The position numbers and the translations under genes were made by a program. Source: JAOTZA01 sp965224065 (GTDB lineage Bacteria; Acidobacteriota; Thermoanaerobaculia; Multivoradales; JAHEKO01). Taken from it: a stretch of DNA of 64,000 nt. This document shows, piece by piece, positions 8,464 through 16,612 of this stretch. The DNA lies in contig CBDCYF010000005.1 of assembly GCA_965224065.1 (NCBI GenBank), forward strand, positions 2,914,001 to 2,978,000, written 5' to 3'. The notes beneath the pieces were generated by a model, which worked only from the letters and a program-made list of their open reading frames with translations, was not told the DNA's origin and did no database searches. Numbering within the stretch: position 1 is the stretch's first letter; each line of letters begins with the position of its first letter.

Positions 8464-10625
8464 GCTCGACCGCCGTCGCCATCGCCACCGCCACCGCCAC
8501 CGCCGCCTGGCCGCTCGACCGCCTGGGCGAAGCCCTCGAGCTCCTCGCCCGGCGCGCGGGTGGCGCCGCGACCGGCGGCGAGGTGGCGCCGCCGCCGCCG
8601 TCGCTGGCCACCGACGGCCGCGGCTTGAACCGCTGGATTCGCGCGGTGGCCGGCCGCCGCGCGCTGGCGGTCGAAGAGACCGAGACCACCTGGGGCGACG
8701 CCGAGACCTTCATTCGCGGCACCGCGCCTGCGCTCCTGCGCGTGGCCGATGGCGACGAGACCGCCTTTCTGGTGCTCGCGCGCCGGCGGGGGCGCAACCA
8801 TGTCGAGCTGGCGGCCCCCGACGGCCGCCGGGTCCGGGCGCGGGTGAGCGAAGTTGCCGAGGCACTCAGGCGGACCGCGGGCGGCGAAGGAGAGGATGAG
8901 GTCGAGACCATCCTGGAGGCCGCCGAGATCGGGCCGCGCCGCCGCGCGCGGGTGCGCCGAGCGCTTCTGGCGCAACGGCTGGAGAAGACATCGCTGGGAC
9001 CGGCCTGGCTGCTCGAGCCCGACCCCGGAGCGAGCTTCTCGCGCCAGCTCGCACGCGCCGGGGTCCCAAAACTCATCGGCAAGATCGTGCTGGCACACGG
9101 GCTCCAGTACGCTCTGCTCGTTCTCTCCTGGTGGGTGTTGGGCAAGGGCGTGCTGGCCGGCCGCATCGAGCCCGGCTGGATGGCCGCGTGGCTTGCCCTT
9201 CTTCTGAGCATGATCCCCTTTGCGGTCTGGGAGTACTGGCTGGTGGCGTTGGTGACCACTCGCGGCGGCTCGCTCCTGAGACGCCGGCTGTTTGCCGGCA
9301 GCCTCAAGCTCGAGCCCGACGAGGTGCGCCACCAGGGGGCCGGCCAGTTTCTCGGCCGGGTCATCGACGCCGAGGCCTTCGAGACCCTGGTGCTCTCCGG
9401 TGGCCGGACGGGGTTGATCGTGGTGGCCGAGCTACTGATCGCCCTCCCGGTGCTGGCCGCCGGGGCCGCCGGCTGGGCGCACGCGCTCCTGCTCCCCCTT
9501 TGGCTCGCGGGGACCCTGTGGCTGTGGCGCGGATACCTAGCGCGCCGGCGCGAATGGACCGGAGCCCGGCTCGACATGACCCACGACCTGGTCGAACAGA
9601 TGGTGGGCCACCGCACCCGGCTGGCCCAACAGCCGCCCGGCCGATGGCACGAGGGAGAAGACCAGGCGGCCGAGCGCTATCTCGACCTGTCGAAGACAAT
9701 GGACCGCACGGCGACCGTCCTGACCACATTGCCGCCACGCGGCTGGCTGCTGGCGGCGGTTCTGGTGCTCGCACCGGTCTTTGTCGCCGGCAGTGCTTCG
9801 ATCGCCTCGGTCGCGGTGAGCGTCGGCGGGATCCTCCTGGTCTATCGTTCGCTCACCAAGCTCGTGGGCGGGCTGGCCGACCTGGCTTCGGCGCGGGTGG
9901 CCTGGACACACGTCGAGCCGCTTTTCTCCGCCGCCGGCCGGCCTGAGACCCTGGCCGCCCCCGAAGTGGCGGCGATCGAAGGCGAGCCGCCGGCCGACAC
10001 GGGAGAGCGCCGCAGCCCCCTGGTCGAGGCGCGCGAAGTGTCCTTTGGCTACCAAGGGCGCGCCGACCCGGTGCTCAAGGGGTGTCAGCTCGAGATCGCC
10101 CAGGGCGACCGGATCCTTCTCGAAGGCCCCTCGGGGAGCGGCAAGTCGACCCTCGCGGCGCTCTTGACCGGGCTGAGAAGGCCATCGTCCGGCCTCCTCC
10201 TCCTCCAGGGCCTCGACCGCCAAACCCTGGGGGCCGACGGCTGGCGGCGCCGGGTGGCGGCCTCGCCCCAGTTCCATGAGAACCACGTCTTAACCGACAC
10301 CTTTGCCTTCAACCTGTTGATGGGCCGAGACTGGCCACCGGCGCACTCCGACGCGGCCGAGGCCGAAGAGATCTGCCGCGAGCTCGGGCTGGGCGAGCTC
10401 ATCGAGAGAATGCCCGCGGGGCTTCTCCAGATGGTCGGCGAATCCGGCTGGCAGCTCTCCCACGGCGAGAAGAGCCGCCTTTACATCGCACGGGCGCTCT
10501 TGCAGAAGACTGACCTGGTCGTTCTCGACGAGAGCTTCGCCGCCCTCGACCCCGAAAACCTGCGCACCGCCCTCGAATGCGTCCTCCGCAGGGCCTCGAC
10601 CGTCCTGGTCGTCGCCCACCCCTGA
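8460..10625 (+). CDS. ABC transporter, second ATPase/permease of NHLM-type exporter
   Basis: A 721-residue half transporter with a long N-terminal extension (about 200 residues, no catalytic C39 Cys), membrane segments about 210-480 and a C-terminal ATPase. Walker A is GPSGSGKSTLAALL. The signature is LSHGEKSRLYIARALL, with H replacing the usual G of LSGGQ. Walker B is LVVLDESFAALD, with Ser after the catalytic Glu. The start is GTG at 8460, overlapping the previous stop (GTGA). Extension length and the SHGE signature fit the second transporter of NHLM clusters (TIGR03797-like). It probably heterodimerises with the C39 transporter. The gene ends directly at a palindromic repeat that may end transcription. 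Confidence 0.82.
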   Translation: MSSTAVAIATATATAAWPLDRLGEALELLARRAGGAATGGEVAPPPPSLATDGRGLNRWIRAVAGRRALAVEETETTWGDAETFIRGTAPALLRVADGDETAFLVLARRRGRNHVELAAPDGRRVRARVSEVAEALRRTAGGEGEDEVETILEAAEIGPRRRARVRRALLAQRLEKTSLGPAWLLEPDPGASFSRQLARAGVPKLIGKIVLAHGLQYALLVLSWWVLGKGVLAGRIEPGWMAAWLALLLSMIPFAVWEYWLVALVTTRGGSLLRRRLFAGSLKLEPDEVRHQGAGQFLGRVIDAEAFETLVLSGGRTGLIVVAELLIALPVLAAGAAGWAHALLLPLWLAGTLWLWRGYLARRREWTGARLDMTHDLVEQMVGHRTRLAQQPPGRWHEGEDQAAERYLDLSKTMDRTATVLTTLPPRGWLLAAVLVLAPVFVAGSASIASVAVSVGGILLVYRSLTKLVGGLADLASARVAWTHVEPLFSAAGRPETLAAPEVAAIEGEPPADTGERRSPLVEAREVSFGYQGRADPVLKGCQLEIAQGDRILLEGPSGSGKSTLAALLTGLRRPSSGLLLLQGLDRQTLGADGWRRRVAASPQFHENHVLTDTFAFNLLMGRDWPPAHSDAAEAEEICRELGLGELIERMPAGLLQMVGESGWQLSHGEKSRLYIARALLQKTDLVVLDESFAALDPENLRTALECVLRRASTVLVVAHP

Positions 10626-10708
10626 AGCGGCCGGCGTCCCTGCCGGCCGACCGGGCGGGGGCAAGCCCCGCCCCTACACCTGAAGCGGCCGGCGCCCCTG
10701 CCGGCCGT
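10621..10708. repeat. Dispersed GC-rich palindromic repeats (families A-B-A)
   Basis: Two copies of CCTGAAGCGGCCGGCG..CCTGCCGGCCG (10621-10649 and about 10679-10708) flank a GGCGGGGGCAAGCCCCGCC palindrome followed by CCTACA. All can fold into strong hairpins. They fill the gap between convergent genes and probably serve as the transcription end. Confidence 0.85.
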
Positions 10709-10726
10709 TTAACGCAACGCGCTCGG

Positions 10727-12085
10727 TTAGGGGCCGCGCCAGCTCGGGAGCCGTGGCACCGTCTCGTTGCCCCGGCCCTTGACGACGGTCCCACTCTTCA
10801 TCACGAAGTCGATGTCCTCCAGGAGGGTGACGTCCTCCAGCGGATCGCCGTCGACCGCGATCAGGTCCGCCGCCAGGCCGGGCGCAATCCGGCCCGTCTG
10901 CTCACTGAGTCCCAGCAGGTCGGCCGCGGCCACGGTCGCCGCCCGGATCGCCTCGATCGGTTTCATACCCCACTCCACCATGTGGGCAAACTGTTTGCCG
11001 TTGTCGCCATGGGGGTACACGGCCGCGTCGGAGCCAAAGACGATCTGCACTCCGGCCTGATGAGCGCGGCGGAAACTCTCGCGCTGCGCGCGGCCGACCT
11101 GCCGCTCCTTGGCCAGGGACTCCTCCAGGATGCCGTTGGCGGCTCCGTCCTCGAGGATGAAATCAGAGACATAGATGTCCATCACCAGCCGGGTGCCGTG
11201 TCCCTTGGCCAAACGTATTCCTGCTTCGTCGATCAGGCTGGCATGTTCTACCGAGTCGACACCGGCACGAATGGCCGCGCGGATACCGTCGGCTCCATGC
11301 GCGTGCGCCGCGACCTTGCGTCCCCGGCGATGTGCCTCGTCGACCAGGGCTTTCATCTCCTCCAGTGTGTACTGCTGTGCGCCGACCGACGTGCCTTTGG
11401 ATAGAACGCCTCCCGTGGCGCAGAACTTGATGACATCGGCGCCGTACTTGATGTTCTCGCGCACCTGCCGGCGAACCTCCCACGGGCCATCGGCGACTCC
11501 GTCGGCGCGTTCCTCGAATTCGGGTGGAAGCAGATTCGAGTCGCAGTGGCCGCCGGTGATTCCCAAAGCCGGTCCGGCCGCGATCACGGTTGGGCCGAGA
11601 AGATCTCCTGCCTCGATCGCGTCCCGGAGGGCGACGTCAGCGTACCCGGCGGCGCCCACATTGCGCACCGTGGTGAATCCCGCGGCCAGGGTCTTGGCGG
11701 CATTCATCGCGCCAAGCAGTGCCTGGCGGGGTAGTGAAAGCTCGAGGCCGCGGTAGCCGTGGTAGCGATGATCACTGGTCAAATGGACGTGTGCGTCGAT
11801 CAAACCGGGCAGCAGCGTCTTGTCGGAAAGGTCGATCCAGCGGCCGGGAGCGGCTGAGTCCAGCTCGGCTCGTGGGGCGACACTCTCGATTCGGCCATCG
11901 CGGATGACGATGACCTGGTTGTCGACGTAACCACCGCTCTCGACGTCGAGAAGCCGGCCGGCATGGACGTAAGTTGCCTCGGCGTCTTGCGCCCACAGCG
12001 CGCCGGGAACACTCGTTACCCCGAGGGCCAGAAGCGAGAGAGCGATGCGTCCGAAGACGCTGGCGCGGCGTTGGAGACCGTTCAT
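10727..12085 (-). CDS. Exported metal-dependent amidohydrolase
   Basis: Amidohydrolase-superfamily enzyme of the imidazolonepropionase/prolidase-like group, acting outside the cytoplasm. From ATG 12085 the 452 residues begin with a signal peptide (RIALSLLALGVTSVPGALWAQ). Metal motifs follow in order: LIDAHVHL, VIKFCATGG (candidate carboxylated Lys), VAAHAHG, VEHASL and FGSDAAVYPHGDN. The C-terminal ALGL-type end AADLIAVDGDPLEDV is typical. The frame stays open upstream to 12166, but those 27 codons resemble a ParE toxin N-terminus; GAGGGG about 7 bases before 12085 and the signal peptide fix the start there. Substrate unknown; members cleave dipeptides or cyclic amides. Confidence 0.88.
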   Translation of the reverse strand: MNGLQRRASVFGRIALSLLALGVTSVPGALWAQDAEATYVHAGRLLDVESGGYVDNQVIVIRDGRIESVAPRAELDSAAPGRWIDLSDKTLLPGLIDAHVHLTSDHRYHGYRGLELSLPRQALLGAMNAAKTLAAGFTTVRNVGAAGYADVALRDAIEAGDLLGPTVIAAGPALGITGGHCDSNLLPPEFEERADGVADGPWEVRRQVRENIKYGADVIKFCATGGVLSKGTSVGAQQYTLEEMKALVDEAHRRGRKVAAHAHGADGIRAAIRAGVDSVEHASLIDEAGIRLAKGHGTRLVMDIYVSDFILEDGAANGILEESLAKERQVGRAQRESFRRAHQAGVQIVFGSDAAVYPHGDNGKQFAHMVEWGMKPIEAIRAATVAAADLLGLSEQTGRIAPGLAADLIAVDGDPLEDVTLLEDIDFVMKSGTVVKGRGNETVPRLPSWRGP

Positions 12086-12094
12086 CGGCGACCC

Positions 12095-12166
12095 CTCTTG
12101 GGCGATGTAGTCGTGAATCTCCTTGAGCCAGCGGGCGGCCTCATGGGTCCACCTTACTCGCCCCAT
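12095..12166 (-). pseudogene. ParE/RelE-family toxin remnant (N-terminal stump)
   Basis: Starting at ATG 12166, the first 24 codons read MGRVRWTHEAARWLKEIHDY plus IAQE, which is how ParE/RelE toxins begin (beta strand, then helix ending in DYIA). The ATG lies inside the antitoxin's last codons, giving a 13-base overlap typical of such pairs. The rest of the toxin is missing, and the frame runs directly into the amidohydrolase leader. The toxin has therefore been lost by deletion or recombination, or this is a fusion joint. Family resemblance is from pattern memory, not a search. Confidence 0.6.
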
Positions 12167-12351
12167 GAGTCGATACGCCGGCCCATCTCCTCGTGGTTGA
12201 GAGTCCGTCCCGCATCGGCATCATCCAGGCCGCGCTCGATCATGCGGTGAAAGGCCAGCTCTCGGAGGATCTGGTCGTAGGAGCTGTCGTCGGGCTGCTC
12301 CTCGAGGAGCTTGCGAATCCGTTCCTTGGGGCTGATATCGGCGGTGGCCAT
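12154..12351 (-). CDS. Antitoxin of a degraded ParE-type toxin-antitoxin pair
   Basis: A 65-residue protein beginning MATADISPKERIRKLLEEQ and containing DQILRELAFHRMIERGLDDA and NHEEMGRRIDSW. This matches small antitoxins with a helix-rich body and the IERGL-DA-AGR...HEE pattern found immediately upstream of ParE toxins. An AGGAG sits 7 bases before ATG 12351, and a TACAAT box about 20 bases further up gives a complete short promoter/leader. Its normal partner is only a stump, so the gene may be a relic or serve against a toxin elsewhere. Confidence 0.7.
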   Translation of the reverse strand: MATADISPKERIRKLLEEQPDDSSYDQILRELAFHRMIERGLDDADAGRTLNHEEMGRRIDSWGE

Positions 12352-12371
12352 ATGAAAACTCCTTGCGGGTA

Positions 12372-12377
12372 ATTGTA
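12372..12377 (-). promoter_or_regulatory. -10 box for antitoxin gene (TACAAT)
   Basis: TACAAT on the minus strand lies 20 bases upstream of the antitoxin ATG, with AGGAG between the two. No clear -35 box. Confidence 0.4.
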
Positions 12378-12455
12378 GCGCCGGCTCCCCCTGTAGCCCA
12401 GGATCACCCCTTCCGCCGTTGGACCGCCGACCTGCAGGCCAGATGACCACGGGTT

Positions 12456-12486
12456 TCCTGAAGCGGCCGTCGCCCCTGGCGGCCGT
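12456..12486. repeat. Dispersed palindromic repeat, family A
   Basis: A single CCTGAAGCGGCCGTCGCCCC / GGCGGCCG copy lies 6 bases beyond the stop of the downstream-facing membrane-protein gene, in a likely terminator position. Confidence 0.75.
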
Positions 12487-12492
12487 CCGGTC

Positions 12493-12816
12493 TTAGGTAG
12501 TGGTCGTTTCCTCGGCGCGCAGAGCCCGTATGTTCTTGTCCCAGGCGAGATACCTCCACAAGAGGATCACGCTGGTGCCAAAGATCGTTCCAATCGCGAG
12601 TGAGCCGAGGACATGCTGGAGGTCGTTGAGCGACTCCCAATGTCGAATGAGCGAGACGAGGAAAATCAGGGTCAACACGATGTGTTGGCCCGCCATCCAA
12701 ACAAGGAGCTTGCGCTTCCCCTGCTTCTCGATGTCCCGGCATGCAGTGGAATAGAGAGCCAGCGCGAAGGCAACCGTCCCCATAATCAGAAACAACGAAA
12801 GCAAGAACGTCCACAT
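12493..12816 (-). CDS. Small integral membrane protein
   Basis: A 107-residue protein with three predicted membrane segments: about 3-22 (TFLLSLFLIMGTVAFALALY), about 38-58 (LVWMAGQHIVLTLIFLVSLI) and about 70-90 (VLGSLAIGTIFGTSVILLWR). The cytoplasmic tail is Thr-rich (AEETTTT). I do not recognise the family. It belongs to a run of small minus-strand membrane-protein genes. No clear ribosome binding site precedes the ATG; the reality of the gene rests on its coherent hydrophobic pattern. Confidence 0.6.
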   Translation of the reverse strand: MWTFLLSLFLIMGTVAFALALYSTACRDIEKQGKRKLLVWMAGQHIVLTLIFLVSLIRHWESLNDLQHVLGSLAIGTIFGTSVILLWRYLAWDKNIRALRAEETTTT

Positions 12817-12925
12817 GGTCGAATCTCAAGAACTGGTCGTGGTGCTCCTGGCGTCCCGGCGACGGCCGCGCCGCCGGTTGCCGAAGTCTTTCAAGGCGAG
12901 ATTTCGATGAGCTTCCGCCCCGCCC

Positions 12926-12991
12926 CTTGTAGGGGCGGGGCTTGCCCCCGCCCGCGCTGCGAACGGCCGGCAGAATCGCCCGCCGCTTCAG
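12926..12991. repeat. Dispersed palindromic repeats (family B plus inverted family A)
   Basis: TTGTAGGGGCGGGGCTTGCC continues into CCCGCCC (family B) and is followed by CGGCCGGCAGAATCGCCCGC and CGCTTCA, an inverted family A copy. The block sits between two small membrane-protein genes. Confidence 0.8.
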
Positions 12992-13009
12992 TGGTTGGGT
13001 CGACCAGTT

Positions 13010-13267
13010 TCAAGCGTCAGAATCCACTCGCCATCTGCGGTGAAAAACAAGTAGAAGAGTTCCAACAACGAGGTATTGAGAAATAGTCGCCGTTCCATGC
13101 GCGCTTCCCGTCCCACCGATCGGCAGAAGGGTGAGTGCGAGGAGAAATGGCGTCAACGGGAGCAAGTACCAGTGCTTTCCCGTCGGTGTCCTTGGCACAA
13201 TCATACCTAGCGTGAGCCCCAACATAACGGAGCTCGACCACAACGAGAACAAACCCGTGCCGGTCAT
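13010..13267 (-). CDS. Small integral membrane protein downstream of DUF2007 gene
   Basis: An 85-residue protein with two to three hydrophobic segments (FSLWSSSVMLGLTLGMIV, YLLPLTPFLLALTLLPIG, YLVVGTLLLVF) and a basic C-terminus HRRWRVDSDA. The start is well supported: GGGAGG lies 6 bases before ATG 13267 and overlaps the stop region of the DUF2007 gene, which ends 4 bases upstream, so translation is coupled. A different frame over the same bases (13017-13274) lacks that ribosome binding site and was discarded. Function unknown. Confidence 0.6.
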   Translation of the reverse strand: MTGTGLFSLWSSSVMLGLTLGMIVPRTPTGKHWYLLPLTPFLLALTLLPIGGTGSAHGTATISQYLVVGTLLLVFHRRWRVDSDA

Positions 13268-13270
13268 TTT

Positions 13271-13597
13271 TCACCTCCCTTTGCCAGTTTCTGGGTAGGA
13301 ATACGGTCGCGTCGTGGCGGATTCTTCGAGCAGGCCCCCCAACGCCTTGCGTGCGTCGTCCGCCGATTCCTCGGGGACCAGCACTCGCACCGGCCCGACC
13401 ACGGGATCGAACCCCGCGATCCGACCCGCGCCAAAGAGATCCTGAACCGCCTCGTTGCGAGTCGAGAAACGGATTCCGGCCTGCATCAAGATGGACTTGG
13501 CCAGAGCCAGGCGGCCGGGATCACCGGTGGCGAGAACCACAACCGGATCGTGATCGGTTCGGCCCTCGGCCGTGTTCCTCGAAGGGTTCTGTGACAC
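13271..13597 (-). CDS. DUF2007-domain protein
   Basis: A 108-residue cytoplasmic protein. DPVVVLATGDPGRLALAKSI begins a beta-alpha unit and VRVLVPEESADDARKALGGL ends the domain, which is the DUF2007 (putative signal-transducing protein) layout: a ferredoxin-like fold that often sits beside membrane proteins. The start is GTG (GTGTCACAG) with only a weak AGG upstream. A 35-40 base block over this start (about 13585-13620) is duplicated near 13985-14020. Molecular function of the family is unknown. Confidence 0.75.
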   Translation of the reverse strand: MSQNPSRNTAEGRTDHDPVVVLATGDPGRLALAKSILMQAGIRFSTRNEAVQDLFGAGRIAGFDPVVGPVRVLVPEESADDARKALGGLLEESATTRPYSYPETGKGR

Positions 13598-13661
13598 GGG
13601 ACCTGCTTAGAAAGGTGTCATCCTGTCGAATGCCCATTCGACCGCAGCCGTGACGAGTCCA

Positions 13662-13955
13662 TCACGGAGATTCTGACTTTGAAGCGCGCCATACTCCGCC
13701 AACCACTGCCTTGACCACGGTCACGAGTAAGAGCGAAGCCACAAATAGGCCAGCCACGAACCAAACGCCTCCTAGAGTCTCTGCGAGTCGATAGCACAGA
13801 TATACGAGCACAAGCCCGTTGCTGGCGAGGGCGAAAGCCATACTGTACACATAGATGCGCGACGATTGCTTTCTCAAAACCACAAAGAACAATGGCACAA
13901 CGAAGAGGTTTAGGAGGATCATCCCCCTAAGTCCGTTAACTAACACTTCGTCCAT
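13662..13955 (-). CDS. Small integral membrane protein
   Basis: A 97-residue protein with three membrane segments: GMILLNLFVVPLFFVVL (about 11-27), VYSMAFALASNGLVLVYLCY (about 36-55) and GVWFVAGLFVASLLLVTVV (about 63-81), then a basic tail. It follows a decayed DUF2007-like fragment, echoing the DUF2007/membrane-protein order at 13597-13010. The family is not recognised. Confidence 0.6.
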   Translation of the reverse strand: MDEVLVNGLRGMILLNLFVVPLFFVVLRKQSSRIYVYSMAFALASNGLVLVYLCYRLAETLGGVWFVAGLFVASLLLVTVVKAVVGGVWRASKSESP

Positions 13956-13964
13956 CTTGTCCCG

Positions 13965-14190
13965 TGGCCGAGGTCTCTGAAAGATATTGAGACATGGAAC
14001 CTGTTTAGAACGGTATCATCCTGGCTTAGAAAAATGGCAACCGGCGGAGCGGGCACGGGTGAAGTGGTCGAGCAAAACAAACCCTGCGGAATAGCAGGGC
14101 TCCCCCCTGTGGTGACGGCAGCTAGGTAGGCGAGACCGTCGAGGTAGGAATATGGGCGCTCGTCGCTTTCGCGACGGTTAGTGAGTAGTT
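13965..14190 (-). pseudogene. Decayed second copy of the DUF2007 gene (fragments)
   Basis: On the minus strand AGGATGATACCGTTCTAAAC and the following ATGTCTCAATATCTTTC (about 14020-13975) parallel AGGATGACACCTTTCTAAGC and GTGTCACAGAACCCTTC at the DUF2007 start, giving MSQYLS against MSQNPS. Further upstream (about 14150-14180) the frame encodes ERPYSY, matching RPYSY at the DUF2007 C-terminus. The intervening domain is missing, so I read these as remnants of a duplicated unit. The identity is short and judged by eye. Confidence 0.4.
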
Positions 14191-14248
14191 GCCGATGACG
14201 CCGCACGGACGCTCCGCCGGTTGCCGAAGTGTACTGAGTTCAGTTCAG

Positions 14249-16582
14249 TCATTTGAGTGGAGGCGAGACATATACGTCCTCCGTTTCTCCACTCGCTACG
14301 GTGAACTCGACGAGTTCCTCCAGAGCGTTTTCTTTCTCAACTAACAATCTCTCAATTCTCGCAGGTGTTAGGTTAACTAGGCGCCATCGACCAGGCGCCA
14401 GACTCCTAATAAGAAGGTCCCAATGTGGTTCAGGTGCATTCAGGCTACCCAGCGTTTCGACATTGCTACTCTTGATCAGGCGGATGAAATTGCCATCGTT
14501 TCCCACTAACGAAAGATCGGGCATCGCCAAGCCGCGCCACTCGATACCATCTGAATACAATCGAACGATCGCGCCTCCGGCACGAAGGCGGAGTAAGCTG
14601 GGGCCATCAAGGGTTCTACGAAACGCTTGCAGCGGAAACCCCTTTGCGTCCACCTCGACATTGATCGACTCGTTGAGGCCCGGAGGAAGATCTACTTGGA
14701 AGGTCCCATCCGACTCGGATCGGGTCTCAATAGTCACAAGGCCGCCTATCTCCAAGCCAGTTGAAGCAGCAATGTCTATTCGGGCGTCCGCGATTGGGCC
14801 TTGGGGGCCTTGAAGGGCGCCAGAAACAACGACTGGATTCTCCAAGGTAAGGGACACGTTCGCCGAGGTTTGTTTTGGTTCAAGATCGACAAGTTCTACA
14901 GCGCTTAGCTTCCCGTTCTTGGCTGCCCTTAGCTGCCAGAGCCCTGGACCTAGTCCGTCCAGGCTGAATCGTCCGTTGGCATCAGAGCGGGCTGACGCGA
15001 TGACGGCTGGGAGGGACTTCCTTGGGTCCCTCAACAGGACACCTACGATACGTGCGTCGGGCTCAGCACCAAAATCGCCGTCGACAAAACCGACGATACT
15101 TTGATCAGGTATCTCAAGCTGGTTTCCCTCGGTCTCGGAGAAGAAGACTTCCCGAAGGCTAGCAATCAACTCCGGATTCCGAGAGCGGATGTCCACCTTA
15201 TATCGTCCCTCATGGGGCAGGAAGGTCTCGAAACTTCCGTCTGGGTTCGAGGTGCCGAAAACTACTGAGTCCCCTGCCATCGGATCCAGGGGGACGAATC
15301 GAAGCCATGCCTCCACCGGTTGCTCGCGGAACAGCACCGTTCCTCTGAACGGCTTGGCCTCGACCGTGAGAACGAGTCGCTTGTGAGCTTGAGGCGCAAG
15401 GTCGAACTCCTGTTCTGCGAGAACAGATCGTTCGGTGTCCGATCTGTAGCTAGCCACTTGCACCTTCCAGTCCCCCGGAGGGATCCGGCCAAACCGAGCA
15501 ACGTCAGAATTTCGAGGTAGCTTCCTAGACAATGTGAGGGTTGGCCGGCCGGCAGCATAGGTTGATGTGAGTAGTACCGTGAGTTGCGAAGCAAAGAGGC
15601 TGGGCTCGGGCCCAAGCGACACAGCCACCTCTATAGATCCTGGACGCTCAAGCCGGACGGTCTGAGCAACAGCTTCTTTACTCTCGATCGTAAATGGTGG
15701 AGACACACCGAATGCGAAGGCCTCTTTTAAGACAACGGCTCGATAGGTTCCCTTTGCGATGTTTTGGATACTGGTTACCCCGTTTTGGTCAGTCAGAGAG
15801 CTCTGTCGCCAACGCCCCGCGTAGTCCGTGGACACTTGTTCTAGTGCTGAGGCGACGGCGGATTCAGGAATGACGAATACGTGCGCTTCGTCGACCGGGC
15901 CGTCTGTCGCATAGACGTTGACTAAAAGACGGCTTTCTGGTTCTAGGTTTCTGACCCCGAGACTTTTGTCTGAGTCGTATTCGATCGGTACATTTTTCCA
16001 AGCAGATCGGGCCCATCCACGCAGCAACAGGTCAACATGGTGACAACCGGCAGGCACTAACGCTGTCCAACCTCCTGTACTCGGCAATGAGACGGCAGGA
16101 AACCTACCTAGGTAGTCGGTCTCTGCGACCATTGCCTTGGAAGTACACTTAGTTAGCTCTACGAGCCCGCTGGCCGGCATTATGGGTCTGCCGGAAGCTA
16201 AGAGCTTCCCGTGAATACGGCCCGCCGGAAACAACTCGACCAGGGGTGGAGCAGCTGAGTCATCTCCGCAGCCCTCGATGGGTAGAGGTGCAGATACCAA
16301 CGTTGAGGTCTTGACGACATAGCTTTCGGAACCGCCACAGTTTCGAGGGTACGATAGAATTAACTTGTCACCATGCTGACCTAGAGAGTTGGGAAGGCGC
16401 TTGGTCGAAAGGCCGTCAAAGCTCTGCACTTCGAGGCCTTCGAGAGCCTCCCGGGAAACGCCAACCAGGACTACCTTAGCTAAGGCCTCAATTTCGGAGT
16501 CGGCTCTCTCTCCTGGCGCGAGCGCGTGGGTCGGTTGGGCAAGAAGAGCCCAACCCATAACGATCGGACACCAGCACCTCAT
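14249..16582 (-). CDS. Exported modular protein with carboxypeptidase-regulatory-like domains
   Basis: A 777-residue protein with an N-terminal signal peptide (about 1-22, ending THALA). The rest is beta-sandwich modules of the CarboxypepD_reg/Cna-B kind, shown by recurring phrases such as GRIHGKLLASGRPI, YLGRFPAVSLPSTG, GTVLFREQPVEAW, VSGALQGPQGPIADARIDI and SDGTFQVDLPPG. No catalytic domain or membrane anchor is seen. It follows the Cys-rich exported protein by 30 bp on the same strand, suggesting one operon. Base composition is visibly less GC-rich than the tRNA-synthetase or exporter regions. Likely a structural or binding surface/periplasmic protein; its partner is unknown. Confidence 0.75.
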   Translation of the reverse strand: MRCWCPIVMGWALLAQPTHALAPGERADSEIEALAKVVLVGVSREALEGLEVQSFDGLSTKRLPNSLGQHGDKLILSYPRNCGGSESYVVKTSTLVSAPLPIEGCGDDSAAPPLVELFPAGRIHGKLLASGRPIMPASGLVELTKCTSKAMVAETDYLGRFPAVSLPSTGGWTALVPAGCHHVDLLLRGWARSAWKNVPIEYDSDKSLGVRNLEPESRLLVNVYATDGPVDEAHVFVIPESAVASALEQVSTDYAGRWRQSSLTDQNGVTSIQNIAKGTYRAVVLKEAFAFGVSPPFTIESKEAVAQTVRLERPGSIEVAVSLGPEPSLFASQLTVLLTSTYAAGRPTLTLSRKLPRNSDVARFGRIPPGDWKVQVASYRSDTERSVLAEQEFDLAPQAHKRLVLTVEAKPFRGTVLFREQPVEAWLRFVPLDPMAGDSVVFGTSNPDGSFETFLPHEGRYKVDIRSRNPELIASLREVFFSETEGNQLEIPDQSIVGFVDGDFGAEPDARIVGVLLRDPRKSLPAVIASARSDANGRFSLDGLGPGLWQLRAAKNGKLSAVELVDLEPKQTSANVSLTLENPVVVSGALQGPQGPIADARIDIAASTGLEIGGLVTIETRSESDGTFQVDLPPGLNESINVEVDAKGFPLQAFRRTLDGPSLLRLRAGGAIVRLYSDGIEWRGLAMPDLSLVGNDGNFIRLIKSSNVETLGSLNAPEPHWDLLIRSLAPGRWRLVNLTPARIERLLVEKENALEELVEFTVASGETEDVYVSPPLK

Positions 16583-16612
16583 GCTGGAGCGAAGCTCGTC
16601 ATGTAGGGAACT

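Noticed and set aside
12352..12450. N-terminal extension of the antitoxin
   Set aside because: Non-conserved residues; AGGAG and -10 box lie inside the supposed extension.
13940..14206. 88-codon minus-strand gene
   Set aside because: No ribosome binding site, mixed composition; better explained as decayed DUF2007 fragments joined by chance.
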